From the NCBI GenBank assembly GCA_019114465.1, contig DXFM01000010.1, positions 50,391 through 114,390 of the forward strand: a stretch of DNA of 64,000 nt, in the 5' to 3' direction. A program made the position numbers and the translations under genes. This stretch comes from Candidatus Lachnoclostridium avicola. GTDB taxonomy: Bacteria > Bacillota > Clostridia > Lachnospirales > Lachnospiraceae. Numbering within the stretch: the first letter of the stretch is position 1; each line of letters begins with the position of its first letter. Under the pieces are notes generated by a model that was given only the letters and a program-made list of their open reading frames with translations, was not told the DNA's origin and did not search any database. Below are positions 29,165 through 38,025 of this stretch, piece by piece.

Positions 29165-30160
29165 TTATTCCCGCCCTTCCCGCCGTTTTTTCAGGCGGAT
29201 ATCGTCGCCGTACACCGGAAGGATCCGGTAATAACTCATAATCCGGGAAGTCACCCGCTCCGTGTAAGTGTCCCGCAGAGCATTCAGAGACAGGTTTGTG
29301 GAAATCACCGTTCCCACTTTCCGGTTCAGTCTCTCATTCAGACAGTAAAACAGCTGGGAGGAGGTAAAACTGTTGTTCAGCTCCGTGCCCAGATCGTCGA
29401 TCACCAGCAGATCGCAGTCCAGGATGTAGCTGTACATATCCTTCATCTCATCCTCGCCCTGATAGCTGAATTTTGTCCTGGAAAAAATATCAAACAGATC
29501 GCCGGATGAGAGATAAATCACGGAGTAATACCGGTCTATCAGCTCCTTGGCAATGCAGTTGGCCAGAAAGGTCTTTCCCACCCCGGTGCTGCCGGTGAGG
29601 AGGATATTCCCCTTGGTCTCACCGAACTCCTCGATAAACCGGCGGCAGGCTGCCACCACCTGGCGCATATGCTCTCTGGCCGTCTTTCCCAGCCCGGGAA
29701 TGGGCTTCTCATCGTCATAGTATTCGTAGGAAAATGTGGAAAAATTCTCCCGCTTCACCACTTCCTCAATATTGGACTGGGCATAGAGCAGGCGCATCTG
29801 CGCCTTCCGGAAGCAGTGGCACTTTTTTCCGTTCACATAGCCGGTGTCCCGGCAGTCCGGGCAGCGGTACTTCATTTCCATGTAGTCCGGCGGATATCCC
29901 TTGGCTTTCAGAAGAATCTCCTTCTGCTCCCGCAGATCCGCCAGATCCGCCCGCATCTGCTCCAGGGCGTTCGGATCTCCCCCCAGCACTTTTTTCGCCG
30001 CCTCCACGGCGGTGGTGCTGATGGCGTCATCCAGCTCTTTCACCGCCGGAATCCGACGGTAGATCTCCTCCACCCGTTTGTCCTGCTCATGCTTGTTCTG
30101 AAGCTGCTGCCTGCCGTATTCCCGGATGATGGCGTCATATTGGGAATTGCTCAGTGCCAT
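29165..30160 (-). CDS. DnaC/DnaI-like helicase loader ATPase
   Basis: A 331-residue AAA+ ATPase. The N-terminal part has a zinc-finger-like cluster (YRCPDCRDTGYVNGKKCHC, about residues 92-110), as in DnaI. Walker A is LTGSTGVGKTFLAN (about residues 188-201) and Walker B is LLVIDDLGTE (about 252-261). It loads the replicative helicase during initiation or restart. It lies 13 bases behind the DnaD-like gene, a pair typical for clostridia where DnaB/DnaI of Bacillus are replaced. Confidence 0.92.
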   Translation of the reverse strand: MALSNSQYDAIIREYGRQQLQNKHEQDKRVEEIYRRIPAVKELDDAISTTAVEAAKKVLGGDPNALEQMRADLADLREQKEILLKAKGYPPDYMEMKYRCPDCRDTGYVNGKKCHCFRKAQMRLLYAQSNIEEVVKRENFSTFSYEYYDDEKPIPGLGKTAREHMRQVVAACRRFIEEFGETKGNILLTGSTGVGKTFLANCIAKELIDRYYSVIYLSSGDLFDIFSRTKFSYQGEDEMKDMYSYILDCDLLVIDDLGTELNNSFTSSQLFYCLNERLNRKVGTVISTNLSLNALRDTYTERVTSRIMSYYRILPVYGDDIRLKKRREGRE

Positions 30161-30173
30161 CTCTCATCCTCCT

Positions 30174-31367
30174 TTACTGCCACTGCTCCAGCACCATGGC
30201 GTCATAATCAGTCTGGCGCTCCTCAAAATTGCGGAACTGATTGCTGCTTCTCCGCTTCGGCTCCCCGGAAGCCGGCTTCTTCCTCCTGCTGTCCGCCCCA
30301 GATATGTCCTCCAGCGTGCGGATGCCGTTCTTATGCCATTCCTCCAGGATCCGGTCCGCGTACTGAAAGCTGGGCTTGTGAATCGCCTCCATGGTGCGGT
30401 TGCAGGCTTCCACCACCATCTGGCGGGAGAATCCCCAGGTTTTATACCAGCGCTCAATGGAGTCCCACTCCGTGTTGCCCGGCCGGCGGTCATTGATGCC
30501 GAACGCCTTCATCACCGCAAAGGCGTCCTGGTTGAAATGTTCCGTCCAGGCCTTGGCCTTATCCACAGTGTCAATGCCTTTTTCATGCCAGTTCAGGGCC
30601 ACCTTTTCCATGTAGCGAATACTGTTGTGGCGGTTCTGAACACAGTACTCAATCACGTACTCGATCACATCGCAGGACATGTGGAGACTGTCGTAAAGGT
30701 AGGCCAGCATATCTGCGTCCTGAGGCTTCAGCAGTCTTCCCATATACTGTCCGGCCACATAGAGCAGCTGGCTGAACTCTCCGTCTCCCTGAAGACGGTC
30801 CAGCTCTGCCCTGCCATAGCTCTTCCGCTTTTCTGTCTGGGCGGAAGCCTTTTCCTGACGGGAAGCCGTCTTCCCCTGTCGGACGGAAGCCTCCTCCTGA
30901 CGAGGGGAAACCTCCTCCCGGCGGACGGAAGCCTCCTCCTGACGAGGGGAAACCTCCTCCCGGCGGGCGGAAGCCTTCTTCTGCCAGGCCGGTTCCTCCT
31001 GCCAGGCTGGATCCTGTTCCTGCCGGTCCGGCGCCTCCCCCTGCCAGGAGAAAGACGCTCCCGAAGGCGGTGTGTTTTCAGAAGCAGGAACCTGTGCGGA
31101 CGCCGCAGCCGTCTCCCTGCGGGCCCGGCCGGCGCTGTCCCCCAGATCTCCCAGAACGCCCATCTTCTCCCAGTAGGCCAGAGCCCGGCGCACATCCGCC
31201 TCCGTGTGGTTCAGCGCGTCGGCGATGGACGGCAGATCCACCTTCTCATTCTGATGGCGCAGAATATACAGATATACCTTTACATACTCTCCATTGGCAG
31301 AAGCCATATATGTATCAATAAACTCATCCGCAACCAGCGTTGCATGGATCTCAAACTGATTTCTCAC
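30174..31367 (-). CDS. DnaD domain replication protein with a repeat-rich linker
   Basis: A 397-residue protein. Residues 1-75 form a winged-helix domain (VKVYLYILRHQNEKVDLPSI), and the C-terminal part has two DnaD-like domains (AYLYDSLHMSCDVIEYVIEY near 220, and WYKTWGFSRQMVVEACNRTM near 312). The linker between about residues 95 and 195 is disordered-looking, rich in E, R, Q, S, with a 14-residue repeat (QEEASVRREEVSPR). The start is set at GTG 31367, with AAGGGGAG seven bases upstream; a TTG at 31373 is too close to it. It is the first gene of a unit with the helicase loader. Confidence 0.88.
   Translation of the reverse strand: MRNQFEIHATLVADEFIDTYMASANGEYVKVYLYILRHQNEKVDLPSIADALNHTEADVRRALAYWEKMGVLGDLGDSAGRARRETAAASAQVPASENTPPSGASFSWQGEAPDRQEQDPAWQEEPAWQKKASARREEVSPRQEEASVRREEVSPRQEEASVRQGKTASRQEKASAQTEKRKSYGRAELDRLQGDGEFSQLLYVAGQYMGRLLKPQDADMLAYLYDSLHMSCDVIEYVIEYCVQNRHNSIRYMEKVALNWHEKGIDTVDKAKAWTEHFNQDAFAVMKAFGINDRRPGNTEWDSIERWYKTWGFSRQMVVEACNRTMEAIHKPSFQYADRILEEWHKNGIRTLEDISGADSRRKKPASGEPKRRSSNQFRNFEERQTDYDAMVLEQWQ
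30880..30963 (-). repeat. 42-bp direct repeat, two identical copies, inside the dnaD-like gene
   Basis: Bases 30880-30921 and 30922-30963 are identical, and degenerate copies flank them. They encode a 14-residue unit in the linker. Perfect identity points to recent duplication. Confidence 0.9.
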
Positions 31368-31411
31368 AGCCAAACTCCCCTTTTCCTAAGTCCAGCAGAT
31401 TTCCTTTCCCA

Positions 31412-31417
31412 ATCATA
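31412..31417 (-). promoter_or_regulatory. Extended -10 box of the dnaD-dnaC-like unit
   Basis: Minus strand TGTTATGAT, an extended -10 box, about 45 bases ahead of the GTG start. No clear -35. The DnaA boxes begin about 33 bases upstream of it. Confidence 0.45.
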
Positions 31418-31449
31418 ACATATTCCATTTAAAAAGAAAATAGGGCCGT

Positions 31450-31648
31450 TTATCCACAGTATGGATTGTGGATAATGTGGATAACGTGGATATAATGTTT
31501 ACATAATCTCAAATTATTAGAGGAAATTTGTCGAATCCTGCGTAAATTCAACATTTTTAAAATTTACTGACGACTCATTATGTAAATTAAAAAATCCACA
31601 TAGCTTCTTTACATAAAATGTTGAAAACTATGTGGATAATGTGGATAA
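31450..31648. promoter_or_regulatory. Cluster of five DnaA boxes around an AT-rich core
   Basis: Perfect DnaA boxes (TTATCCACA or its complement TGTGGATAA) lie at 31450-31458 (plus), 31467-31475, 31476-31484, 31631-31639 and 31640-31648 (all minus). Two pairs are directly abutting. A sixth near-match, CGTGGATAT, is at 31485-31493. The 140 bases between the pairs are very AT-rich. The last box touches the murC stop codon. Confidence 0.85.
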
Positions 31649-33028
31649 CTACTGTCCCAGCAGTTTTTCTCCCACTTTTACAATATCTCCGGCCCCCATA
31701 GTTATCAACAAATCGCCGTGTACACAATTTTCCAAAATAAATGTTTCGATCTCGTCAAACGAGGGCAGGTATGTGGCTTTCGTCCCCAGCTTCTCGATTT
31801 TTTCCGCCAGATCCCGGGAGCTGACCCCCAGGGTGTCCGTCTCTCTCGCCGCGTAGATATCCGCCAGAATCACCTCGTCCGCCAGGGACAGGGCCTGGGC
31901 AAACTCATCCATAAACGCTTTGGTCCTGGTGTAGGTGTGGGGCTGGAACACGCACCAGATCTTCCGGTGGGGATAATTTCTGGCCGCCGTCAGGGTGGCC
32001 CGGATCTCGCTGGGGTGGTGGGCGTAATCATCGATTATCGTCACCCCGCCGATCTCTCCCTTTTTCTCAAACCGGCGGTTGGTTCCGGTAAAATGTTTCA
32101 GACCTTCGGCGATCTTCTCAAAGGGAACCTCAAGCTCCAGGCAGGCGGCAATGGCCGCCAGCGCGTTGGACACATTGTGGTCTCCTGCCACTCCCAGCAC
32201 AATGTGGCCCAGCCTGCTGCCCCGCCGGATCACGTCAAACTCCGCCCTGGCATACTGGTCGTGGTGCACATTCTCCGCCCGGAAATCGCTCTCCGGACCG
32301 TTCCCGAAAGTGGTCACCCGGCAGGCCAGGCCCTCCGTCAGCTCCTCCAGCCGCTCAATTCCGCTGTTTATAATAAGAAGTCCGTCCTCGGGAAGCTTCA
32401 TGGCAAACTGGCGGAAAGAATGGCGGATGTCCTCCAGATCCTTGAAAAAGTCCAGATGATCTTCCTCAATATTTAAGATGATCTCCATAGTTGGGAAAAA
32501 TGACAGGAAGCTGTTGGTGTACTCGCAGGCCTCTGTCACAAACAGATCCGATCCGCCAACCCGGATATTTCCTCCGATGGAATTTAAAATTCCTCCCACG
32601 GAAATGGTGGGATCCGCGTCCGCCGCCAGGAGAATTTCCGTGATCATGGAGGTAGTGGTGGTCTTTCCGTGGGTTCCCGCCACCCCCAGAGACTGTCTGT
32701 AGTTTCTCATCATCTGGCCCAGCAGTTCCGCCCGGCTCAGCATGGGAATCCCCCGGCGTTTTGCCTCGGCAAATTCCGGATTATCCGGGTGCACAGCCGC
32801 GGTAAAAACCACCACGTCCATGTCATCCGAAATATTGGCCGCCCTCTGGCCGTACACCACTTTTGCGCCTTTAGCCTCCAGATGCCTGGTCAGCTCCGAC
32901 TCCTTCATGTCTGATCCGCTCACCTGGAATCCCTCGTCCATGAGAATCTCCGCCAGCCCGCTCATACTGATGCCGCCGATCCCGATAAAATGTACGCGGC
33001 ACGGTTTTTTAAAATCTATCTGATACAT
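31649..33028 (-). CDS. murC: UDP-N-acetylmuramate--L-alanine ligase
   Basis: A 459-residue Mur ligase that adds L-alanine to UDP-MurNAc in the cytoplasm. The UDP-binding domain starts with HFIGIGGISMSGLAEIL (residues 13-29), the ATP loop is VAGTHGKTTTTSM (about 106-118), and DDYAHHPSEI is near residue 332. ATG at 33028 is chosen over a longer frame since AGAGGGA lies upstream and the family N-terminus (MYQIDFKKP) begins there. It stands alone; no other cell-wall genes lie close by. Confidence 0.96.
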   Translation of the reverse strand: MYQIDFKKPCRVHFIGIGGISMSGLAEILMDEGFQVSGSDMKESELTRHLEAKGAKVVYGQRAANISDDMDVVVFTAAVHPDNPEFAEAKRRGIPMLSRAELLGQMMRNYRQSLGVAGTHGKTTTTSMITEILLAADADPTISVGGILNSIGGNIRVGGSDLFVTEACEYTNSFLSFFPTMEIILNIEEDHLDFFKDLEDIRHSFRQFAMKLPEDGLLIINSGIERLEELTEGLACRVTTFGNGPESDFRAENVHHDQYARAEFDVIRRGSRLGHIVLGVAGDHNVSNALAAIAACLELEVPFEKIAEGLKHFTGTNRRFEKKGEIGGVTIIDDYAHHPSEIRATLTAARNYPHRKIWCVFQPHTYTRTKAFMDEFAQALSLADEVILADIYAARETDTLGVSSRDLAEKIEKLGTKATYLPSFDEIETFILENCVHGDLLITMGAGDIVKVGEKLLGQ

Positions 33029-33464
33029 ATTCAATTCCCTCTTGTTTCCTGTTATTTGCCGGAGAATTTCTCCCCCGGCAGGTTCTGGCTTTATTATATC
33101 GGATTTCATGGCAAAAAGCAAAGAAATGACAGGGGAAATTCAGGCCTTAATAGGGTAAATACTTTCAAAAAACAGGATTTTTCACAGCACGATTTTAATT
33201 ATTTTCTTCTTCTATGGCTGTTTTTTGTGTATTCTGCAAAATATTCTCAAAATCAACCGACAAACCGCTTAATTCCGCCGGGCAGAACGGATTTTGTACA
33301 TTCAAAATACACATCTCCGGTTTTTTTCAAAATACAAACAGAATTATTAAATTTATATTAAATTTAAGAAAAATACTTGTAATATCCCGTAAATGTGGTA
33401 GTGTTTTGATGATATAAGAAACTGCCGTTGCGGCAGCAAATTATAAAAGAGGGAAGAAACACTT
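33029..33464. other. AT-rich divergent intergenic region
   Basis: No gene is seen between murC and the glycosyltransferase. The stretch is AT-rich and holds two copies of TTCAAAATACA about 27 bases apart (near 33300 and 33327), and a CTGCC-GTTGC-GGCAG-type hairpin at 33422-33436 in the leader of the glycosyltransferase. I could not place a clear promoter for either gene. Confidence 0.4.
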
Positions 33465-34763
33465 ATGAGCGAATTCACACAATCTTTCAACACTGCCATC
33501 GCAGTGCTGCTGACCCTGCTGTACCTATACCAGCTGGGCTACCTGCTGATCGGCATTGTACAGAAGAAAAGGAGCAGCAGACAGACCTCTGCCGCACTGC
33601 ACCGCTACGCAGCGATCATCTCGGCCCGCAACGAGGAGAACGTAATCAGCGGTCTGATCAAAAGCCTGAAGGAACAGAATTATCCGGAGGAGCTTCTTGA
33701 CGTCTATGTAATTGCCGACAACTGCACCGACAATACGGCCCAGGTGGCGGCAGATGCCGGAGCCATTGTGTACCGGCGGTTTAATCACGTTCAGGTGGGC
33801 AAGGGCTATGCCCTAGACTATCTGTTCCACCAGCTCACAGAAGAGGGGAAAAATGACTATGACGGCTATTTTGTATTTGACGCCGACAATTATGTGGATC
33901 CCAATTTTGTGAAAGAAATGAATACTGTATTCGATACGGGAAAATATGCCGCTCTCACCAGCTACCGCAATTCCAAGAATTTCGGAACCAACTGGATCTC
34001 CGCCGGCTACGGCCTGTGGTTTCTGCGGGAGGCCCGTTTCTTAAACGCCCCCAGAATGGCTGTCGGCGCCAGCTGCGCCATCTCCGGGACGGGATTTCTG
34101 GTATCCGGGGATCTGATCCGGGAAAACGGCGGATGGCCATTCCATCTGCTCACGGAGGATATTGAGTTCTCCGTCAACTGCGCCCTTCAGGGCAAGGTGA
34201 TCGGCTACTGTGAAAAGGCCGTGATCTACGACGAGCAGCCGGTGACCTTCAAGCAGTCCTGGGATCAGAGACTTCGCTGGTCCAAGGGATTCTACCAGAT
34301 TGACTACCATTACGGCCTGTCCCTTCTGAAGGGAATCTTCACCGGCGGACACAGGGGATTTTCCTGCTACGATATGTTTATGACCGTGGCCCCCGGCATG
34401 TTTCTCACCCTGGCGGCTATTCTGATCAATGCGGTTATGCTCAGCGCCTGCATGTTCCTGCCGACAGCGGAAGCACAGATCGTCATCAGTGAATGCCTGG
34501 GCTTCATTGCCAGAACGGTGCTGGTATTTTACTTAGGGCTTCTCATGTACGGAGCCATCACCACCGCCACCGAGTGGAAATCCATACACATTTCCACCGG
34601 AAAGAAATTTTTGTACCTGTTTACATTCCCCATTTTCATGTTTACCTACGTTCCCATCTCCGCGGTGGCTCTGGTAAAGAAAGTGGAGTGGAAGCCCATC
34701 TATCACGGCGCAGACCAGGGAACCTTTATCCCGGCCGGCCGCAATAAAGGGCTGTCCATGTAA
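33465..34763 (+). CDS. Family 2 glycosyltransferase, processive type, membrane-bound
   Basis: A 432-residue protein. One N-terminal membrane helix (about residues 10-32) is followed by the GT-A domain with IISARNEENVI, VFDADNYVDP, the acceptor motif LLTEDIEF and QRLRW, the D, DxD, TED, QxxRW pattern of cellulose, hyaluronan and chitin synthases. At least three C-terminal membrane segments follow. It thus probably makes and exports a polysaccharide, or a glycolipid, from a nucleotide sugar. No companion genes for polymer export or sensing lie near. GAGGGAAG precedes the ATG. Confidence 0.88.
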   Translation: MSEFTQSFNTAIAVLLTLLYLYQLGYLLIGIVQKKRSSRQTSAALHRYAAIISARNEENVISGLIKSLKEQNYPEELLDVYVIADNCTDNTAQVAADAGAIVYRRFNHVQVGKGYALDYLFHQLTEEGKNDYDGYFVFDADNYVDPNFVKEMNTVFDTGKYAALTSYRNSKNFGTNWISAGYGLWFLREARFLNAPRMAVGASCAISGTGFLVSGDLIRENGGWPFHLLTEDIEFSVNCALQGKVIGYCEKAVIYDEQPVTFKQSWDQRLRWSKGFYQIDYHYGLSLLKGIFTGGHRGFSCYDMFMTVAPGMFLTLAAILINAVMLSACMFLPTAEAQIVISECLGFIARTVLVFYLGLLMYGAITTATEWKSIHISTGKKFLYLFTFPIFMFTYVPISAVALVKKVEWKPIYHGADQGTFIPAGRNKGLSM

Positions 34764-34791
34764 GGCTGAAAAATAATACCTGACACAAAAA

Positions 34792-34853
34792 CGGGCTGCT
34801 GTCTGCACCTGCCTTCCGTTTTCCGGAAGACCGCAGACAGCAGCCCGCTTTTT
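34792..34853. terminator. Bidirectional terminator behind the glycosyltransferase
   Basis: CGGGCTGCTGTCTGC (34792-34806) pairs with GCAGACAGCAGCCCG (34833-34847), then CTTTTT; an A-tract precedes it, so it works on the other strand too. Confidence 0.85.
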
Positions 34854-34867
34854 CTCTTCAGACTCCG

Positions 34868-35353
34868 CTAAAACAGCACTCCCAGCACCACAGACAGCAC
34901 CGCGTTAAATGCCGTGGCACTCAGCACGCTCACCGGCGCCGCCACAAAGAGCAGCCTGGGGAACATGGCATTTCTCTCCTCCTCTTCGGAGCAGGAGCCC
35001 AGCACCAGGCTTCCGCCGGAGGAAAACGGGGAGATCGCAGAACTCTGGGCTCCGATGACGATGCAGGCAAACAGGATCAGGGGACTGATGCCTGTGGTCT
35101 CCGCCAGGGCCGGAACCAGGGGAAACAGAGCCGGACACACCACGCCCAGGGTGCTGGAGAAGAAGCTCATGACAGCTCCGATCACACTGAACATTACCGG
35201 GATCAGCCATACCGGGAGACTGGAACCTGTCCAGGACGCCAGCAGATCGATGGTGCCCGCCTCAATGGCCACGTTGATCAGCATTCCCACACCGCAGATC
35301 AGAAGGGCGAGGGCCATAACCGTAAAAAATCCGGCTCCCAGGGCCGCCGCCAT
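34868..35353 (-). pseudogene. C-terminal fragment of a SLC13/MatC-like carrier
   Basis: The 161 readable residues have about four membrane segments and end like a full carrier (FNAVLSVVLGVLF). The middle, SSTLGVVCPALFPLVPALAE and IGAQSSAISPFSSGGSLVLG, matches the C-terminal half of dicarboxylate carriers of the MatC/SLC13 group, which are normally over 400 residues. The ATG at 35353 is fortuitous: the frame is closed by a TGA just upstream, where sequence of another gene, on the other strand, begins. The N-terminal half and the promoter have been lost. It cannot transport anything as it stands. Confidence 0.7.
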
Positions 35354-35354
35354 G

Positions 35355-35537
35355 GCTCAGGAAGGCATCGGCCTGGCTTTCACCTACCGCTCCTGCAGCC
35401 GGGCCACACCGGACGTCAATCTTCTGTCCATCGCTCCGGAAGGAAAATATGTAGATCTGGCCCTGGCTTACCCGGAAGGCTACCGGTCCAAAGCAGCCAG
35501 GGCGCTGGGAAATCTGTTCCACGAACATTTTTCCTGA
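35355..35537 (+). pseudogene. C-terminal fragment of a LysR regulator
   Basis: About 60 residues read like the last part of a LysR effector domain: EGIGLAFTYRSCSR, then YVDLALAYPEGYRSKAARAL and a normal stop. No DNA-binding domain is present; upstream sequence belongs to the truncated carrier on the other strand. It looks like the remnant of a regulator that was once transcribed away from the carrier gene. Confidence 0.65.
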
Positions 35538-35625
35538 GACTCTGAGAGATCGGATAGGGAAAGTCCTTCCCCTATCCGATTCGCGATACCACGGGCAGCT
35601 CACAGCAGGGCTGTTCACACAAAAG

Positions 35626-35669
35626 AACCCCCCGGGAAAATGGGCATTCCATTTCCCCGGGGGGTTTTT
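35626..35669. terminator. Bidirectional terminator behind the LysR remnant and the ZIP gene
   Basis: CCCCCCGGG-type arm at 35628 pairs with CCCCGGGGGG-type arm ending at 35664, with ATTTTTCC inside, and TTTTT follows at 35665-35669. Confidence 0.8.
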
Positions 35670-35687
35670 ATCCTCTATTTTTTGTTT

Positions 35688-36464
35688 TCATCCCAAAGCT
35701 ACGTCCAGGATCATCATCAGCACAAAGCCCACCGCGAAACCGATGGTGCCGATATTGGAATGTTCTCCCTCCGCCGACTCGGGGATCAGCTCTTCCACCA
35801 CCACATAGATCATGGCCCCTGCCGCAAAGGCCAGCAGATAGGGAAGAACCGGCGTAATGTAGGACGCCAGCAGAACGGTGACCGCCGCTCCCAGGGGTTC
35901 CACAATCCCGGATGCCGCTCCGTACAGAAACGCCTTTCCCCGGCTGAGCCCCTCGCTTTTTAAGGGCATGGAAATAATGGCGCCTTCCGGAAAGTTCTGT
36001 ATGGCAATTCCAATGGACAGAGCAAACGCGCCGGTGACCGTAATCATGGCGCCGCCCTGGAGCATTCCCGCAAACACCACGCCCACCGCCATTCCTTCCG
36101 GAATGTTGTGGAGCGTCACCGCCAGCACCAGCATGGTGGTCTTTTTCAGACTGCTCTTCAGTCCCTCCGGCTCCTCGTGATCCATGTGCAGATGGGGCAC
36201 CAGCCGATCCATCAGCAGCAGAAATGCGATTCCCAGCAGAAATCCTGCCGCCGCAGGCACAAAAGCAAATTTTCCCATATCCGCCGCCATGTCCATGGCA
36301 GGGATCAGCAGCGACCAGACGGAGGCCGCCACCATCACTCCCGAGGCAAATCCCAGAAGCATTTTCTGGACCAGCGGCTGAATCCTGTCTTTCATGAAAA
36401 ATACGCAGGCCGCTCCGGCCGCTGTCCCGGCGAAGGGAATCAAAATACCCAAAATAATATTCAT
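35688..36464 (-). CDS. ZIP family metal transporter
   Basis: A 258-residue importer for zinc, iron or manganese. Two metal motifs typical of bacterial ZIP/ZupT proteins are seen, HNIPEG (about residues 118-123) and QNFPEG (about 155-160), and a third acidic segment VVEELIPE. About eight membrane helices fit. A cytoplasmic loop has HLHMDHEEPEG. AGGAGG precedes the ATG at 36464. It lies 69 bases behind nhaC in the same direction. Confidence 0.92.
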   Translation of the reverse strand: MNIILGILIPFAGTAAGAACVFFMKDRIQPLVQKMLLGFASGVMVAASVWSLLIPAMDMAADMGKFAFVPAAAGFLLGIAFLLLMDRLVPHLHMDHEEPEGLKSSLKKTTMLVLAVTLHNIPEGMAVGVVFAGMLQGGAMITVTGAFALSIGIAIQNFPEGAIISMPLKSEGLSRGKAFLYGAASGIVEPLGAAVTVLLASYITPVLPYLLAFAAGAMIYVVVEELIPESAEGEHSNIGTIGFAVGFVLMMILDVALG

Positions 36465-36533
36465 CCGTCTCCTCCTTTACAAGGCTATTATACCCCGGAA
36501 TGGGCGGAATGAAAAGCCGAAAGCCGCCGGCCG

Positions 36534-37925
36534 TCAGTTTTTATCCTTTGTGTGCAGGATGGATATGCCCGTATACCCGTAGAAAATGGAAAATACAGGT
36601 GTCAGCCACAGCAGAGGCACAAACATAATGTACTGGGACCAGGCCACGCCCAGAGTGCCCGCCATATAGATTCCGTAGCCATGCCAGGGAATCATGGGGC
36701 CGGCCAGGGTGCCGCTGTCCTCCAGACACCGGGACAGTATCCTGGGCTCAATGTGTCTCTCCTTAAACAGGGGCTGCATCAGCCGTCCCGTGAGGACATG
36801 GGACATAGGGCTGGAAGAGCTGACAATGCTGGTCACATAGCCCACCAGCATGGTGGCCAGGATCAGAGAGCCGTCGCTGTGAATCCTCTTGGTAAACAGA
36901 GACAGGACTTTGTCCAGCACGCCCAGTTTCTCCAGCATTCCGCCCATGCCCACGGCAAAGGTGATGATGGCCACATACTGAAGCATACTGCTCATTCCGC
37001 CCCGGTTGAGAATGGCCTTTAACACGGCGATCTCCGTATCGCTGGTAAATCCGTTGTAGGCCACGCTGAACACCGACTGAAGGCTGCTGCCCTGAAACAC
37101 CATGGCGACCACGCCTCCGGCCACCGCACCGATTCCCAGCGCCTCAAAAGCGCCTACCCGCAGGAGCAGAAGGGCGATCAGGATTACTGCCGGAAGCAGG
37201 GTTACAAGGCCAATGTGGAAGCTTCCCTCCAGATAATCAATATATACGTTTAAATCTCCCGGATTGTACCCGCCGGATGTCTGACGAAAGCCCAGAACTG
37301 TAAAAATCACAATGCTGATGACCATGGGCGGCACCGTGGTCCACAGCATGCTCTTCACATGATCTCCCAGCTTAGCCCCTGCCACCGCCGGCGCCAGATT
37401 GGTGGTGTCGGAGAGAGGGCTCAGCTTATCGCCGAACATGGCTCCGCAGATCACCGCGCCTGCCACCATTCCGGGATTTAAGCCCATAGCGTTTCCGATG
37501 GCCATCATAGCCACCCCCGCGCTTCCCGCGGAACCGTAGGAGGTTCCCGTCACCATGCTCAGCAGGGCGGTAAACAGCAGCGTAAAGGTCAGAAGGTAGG
37601 TGGGGTTGATGGCCTTCAGGCCGTACACAATAATGGTGGGAATGGTTCCCGACTGCATCCAGGCGCCGATCATCACGCCGATGGCCATGAGGATGGCCAT
37701 GGTGGGCAGCACCACCTTCAGGGCGTCAAACGCCCCCTGATTGACCTGCTTGTAATCAATCTTAAATACCACGCAGAATCCGTAAATAATCAGCCAGGAC
37801 AGGAACAGTCCGATCATGGGACCTCCCACCTTCAGTCCCACGCACAGAGCCACCGATGCAATGATCAGCACCAGCAGAAGGGCGGACTGCCAGCCGTTCA
37901 GCGTGTTCCGTTTCTTCTCTTCCAT
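36534..37925 (-). CDS. nhaC: Sodium/proton antiporter of the NhaC family
   Basis: A 463-residue protein with about 11 membrane segments. Family blocks are TGTSYGSAGSAGVAMMAIG near residue 125 and FGDKLSPLSDTTNLAPA near residue 165, which hold the conserved polar and acidic residues. It exchanges sodium for protons. Between two rotary ATPases with sodium-type rotors, it could link the sodium and proton gradients. Upstream is an AraC gene in the same direction with a 132-base gap, which holds an extended -10 promoter and repeats. Confidence 0.92.
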   Translation of the reverse strand: MEEKKRNTLNGWQSALLLVLIIASVALCVGLKVGGPMIGLFLSWLIIYGFCVVFKIDYKQVNQGAFDALKVVLPTMAILMAIGVMIGAWMQSGTIPTIIVYGLKAINPTYLLTFTLLFTALLSMVTGTSYGSAGSAGVAMMAIGNAMGLNPGMVAGAVICGAMFGDKLSPLSDTTNLAPAVAGAKLGDHVKSMLWTTVPPMVISIVIFTVLGFRQTSGGYNPGDLNVYIDYLEGSFHIGLVTLLPAVILIALLLLRVGAFEALGIGAVAGGVVAMVFQGSSLQSVFSVAYNGFTSDTEIAVLKAILNRGGMSSMLQYVAIITFAVGMGGMLEKLGVLDKVLSLFTKRIHSDGSLILATMLVGYVTSIVSSSSPMSHVLTGRLMQPLFKERHIEPRILSRCLEDSGTLAGPMIPWHGYGIYMAGTLGVAWSQYIMFVPLLWLTPVFSIFYGYTGISILHTKDKN

Positions 37926-38025
37926 AGTTCTCCCCCTGTATCATATGTAATATTTTCTGCGGCAAATTCCCGCCGGCGCTCCCCGTTTTGCTTTAGCGCG
38001 CTGGCGCGTTTCACTGCCGAACCTG

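Noticed and set aside
31450..31648. The main chromosomal origin oriC
   Set aside because: No dnaA, dnaN, recF or rpmH gene lies near. I keep it as a DnaA-box cluster, with origin function unproven.
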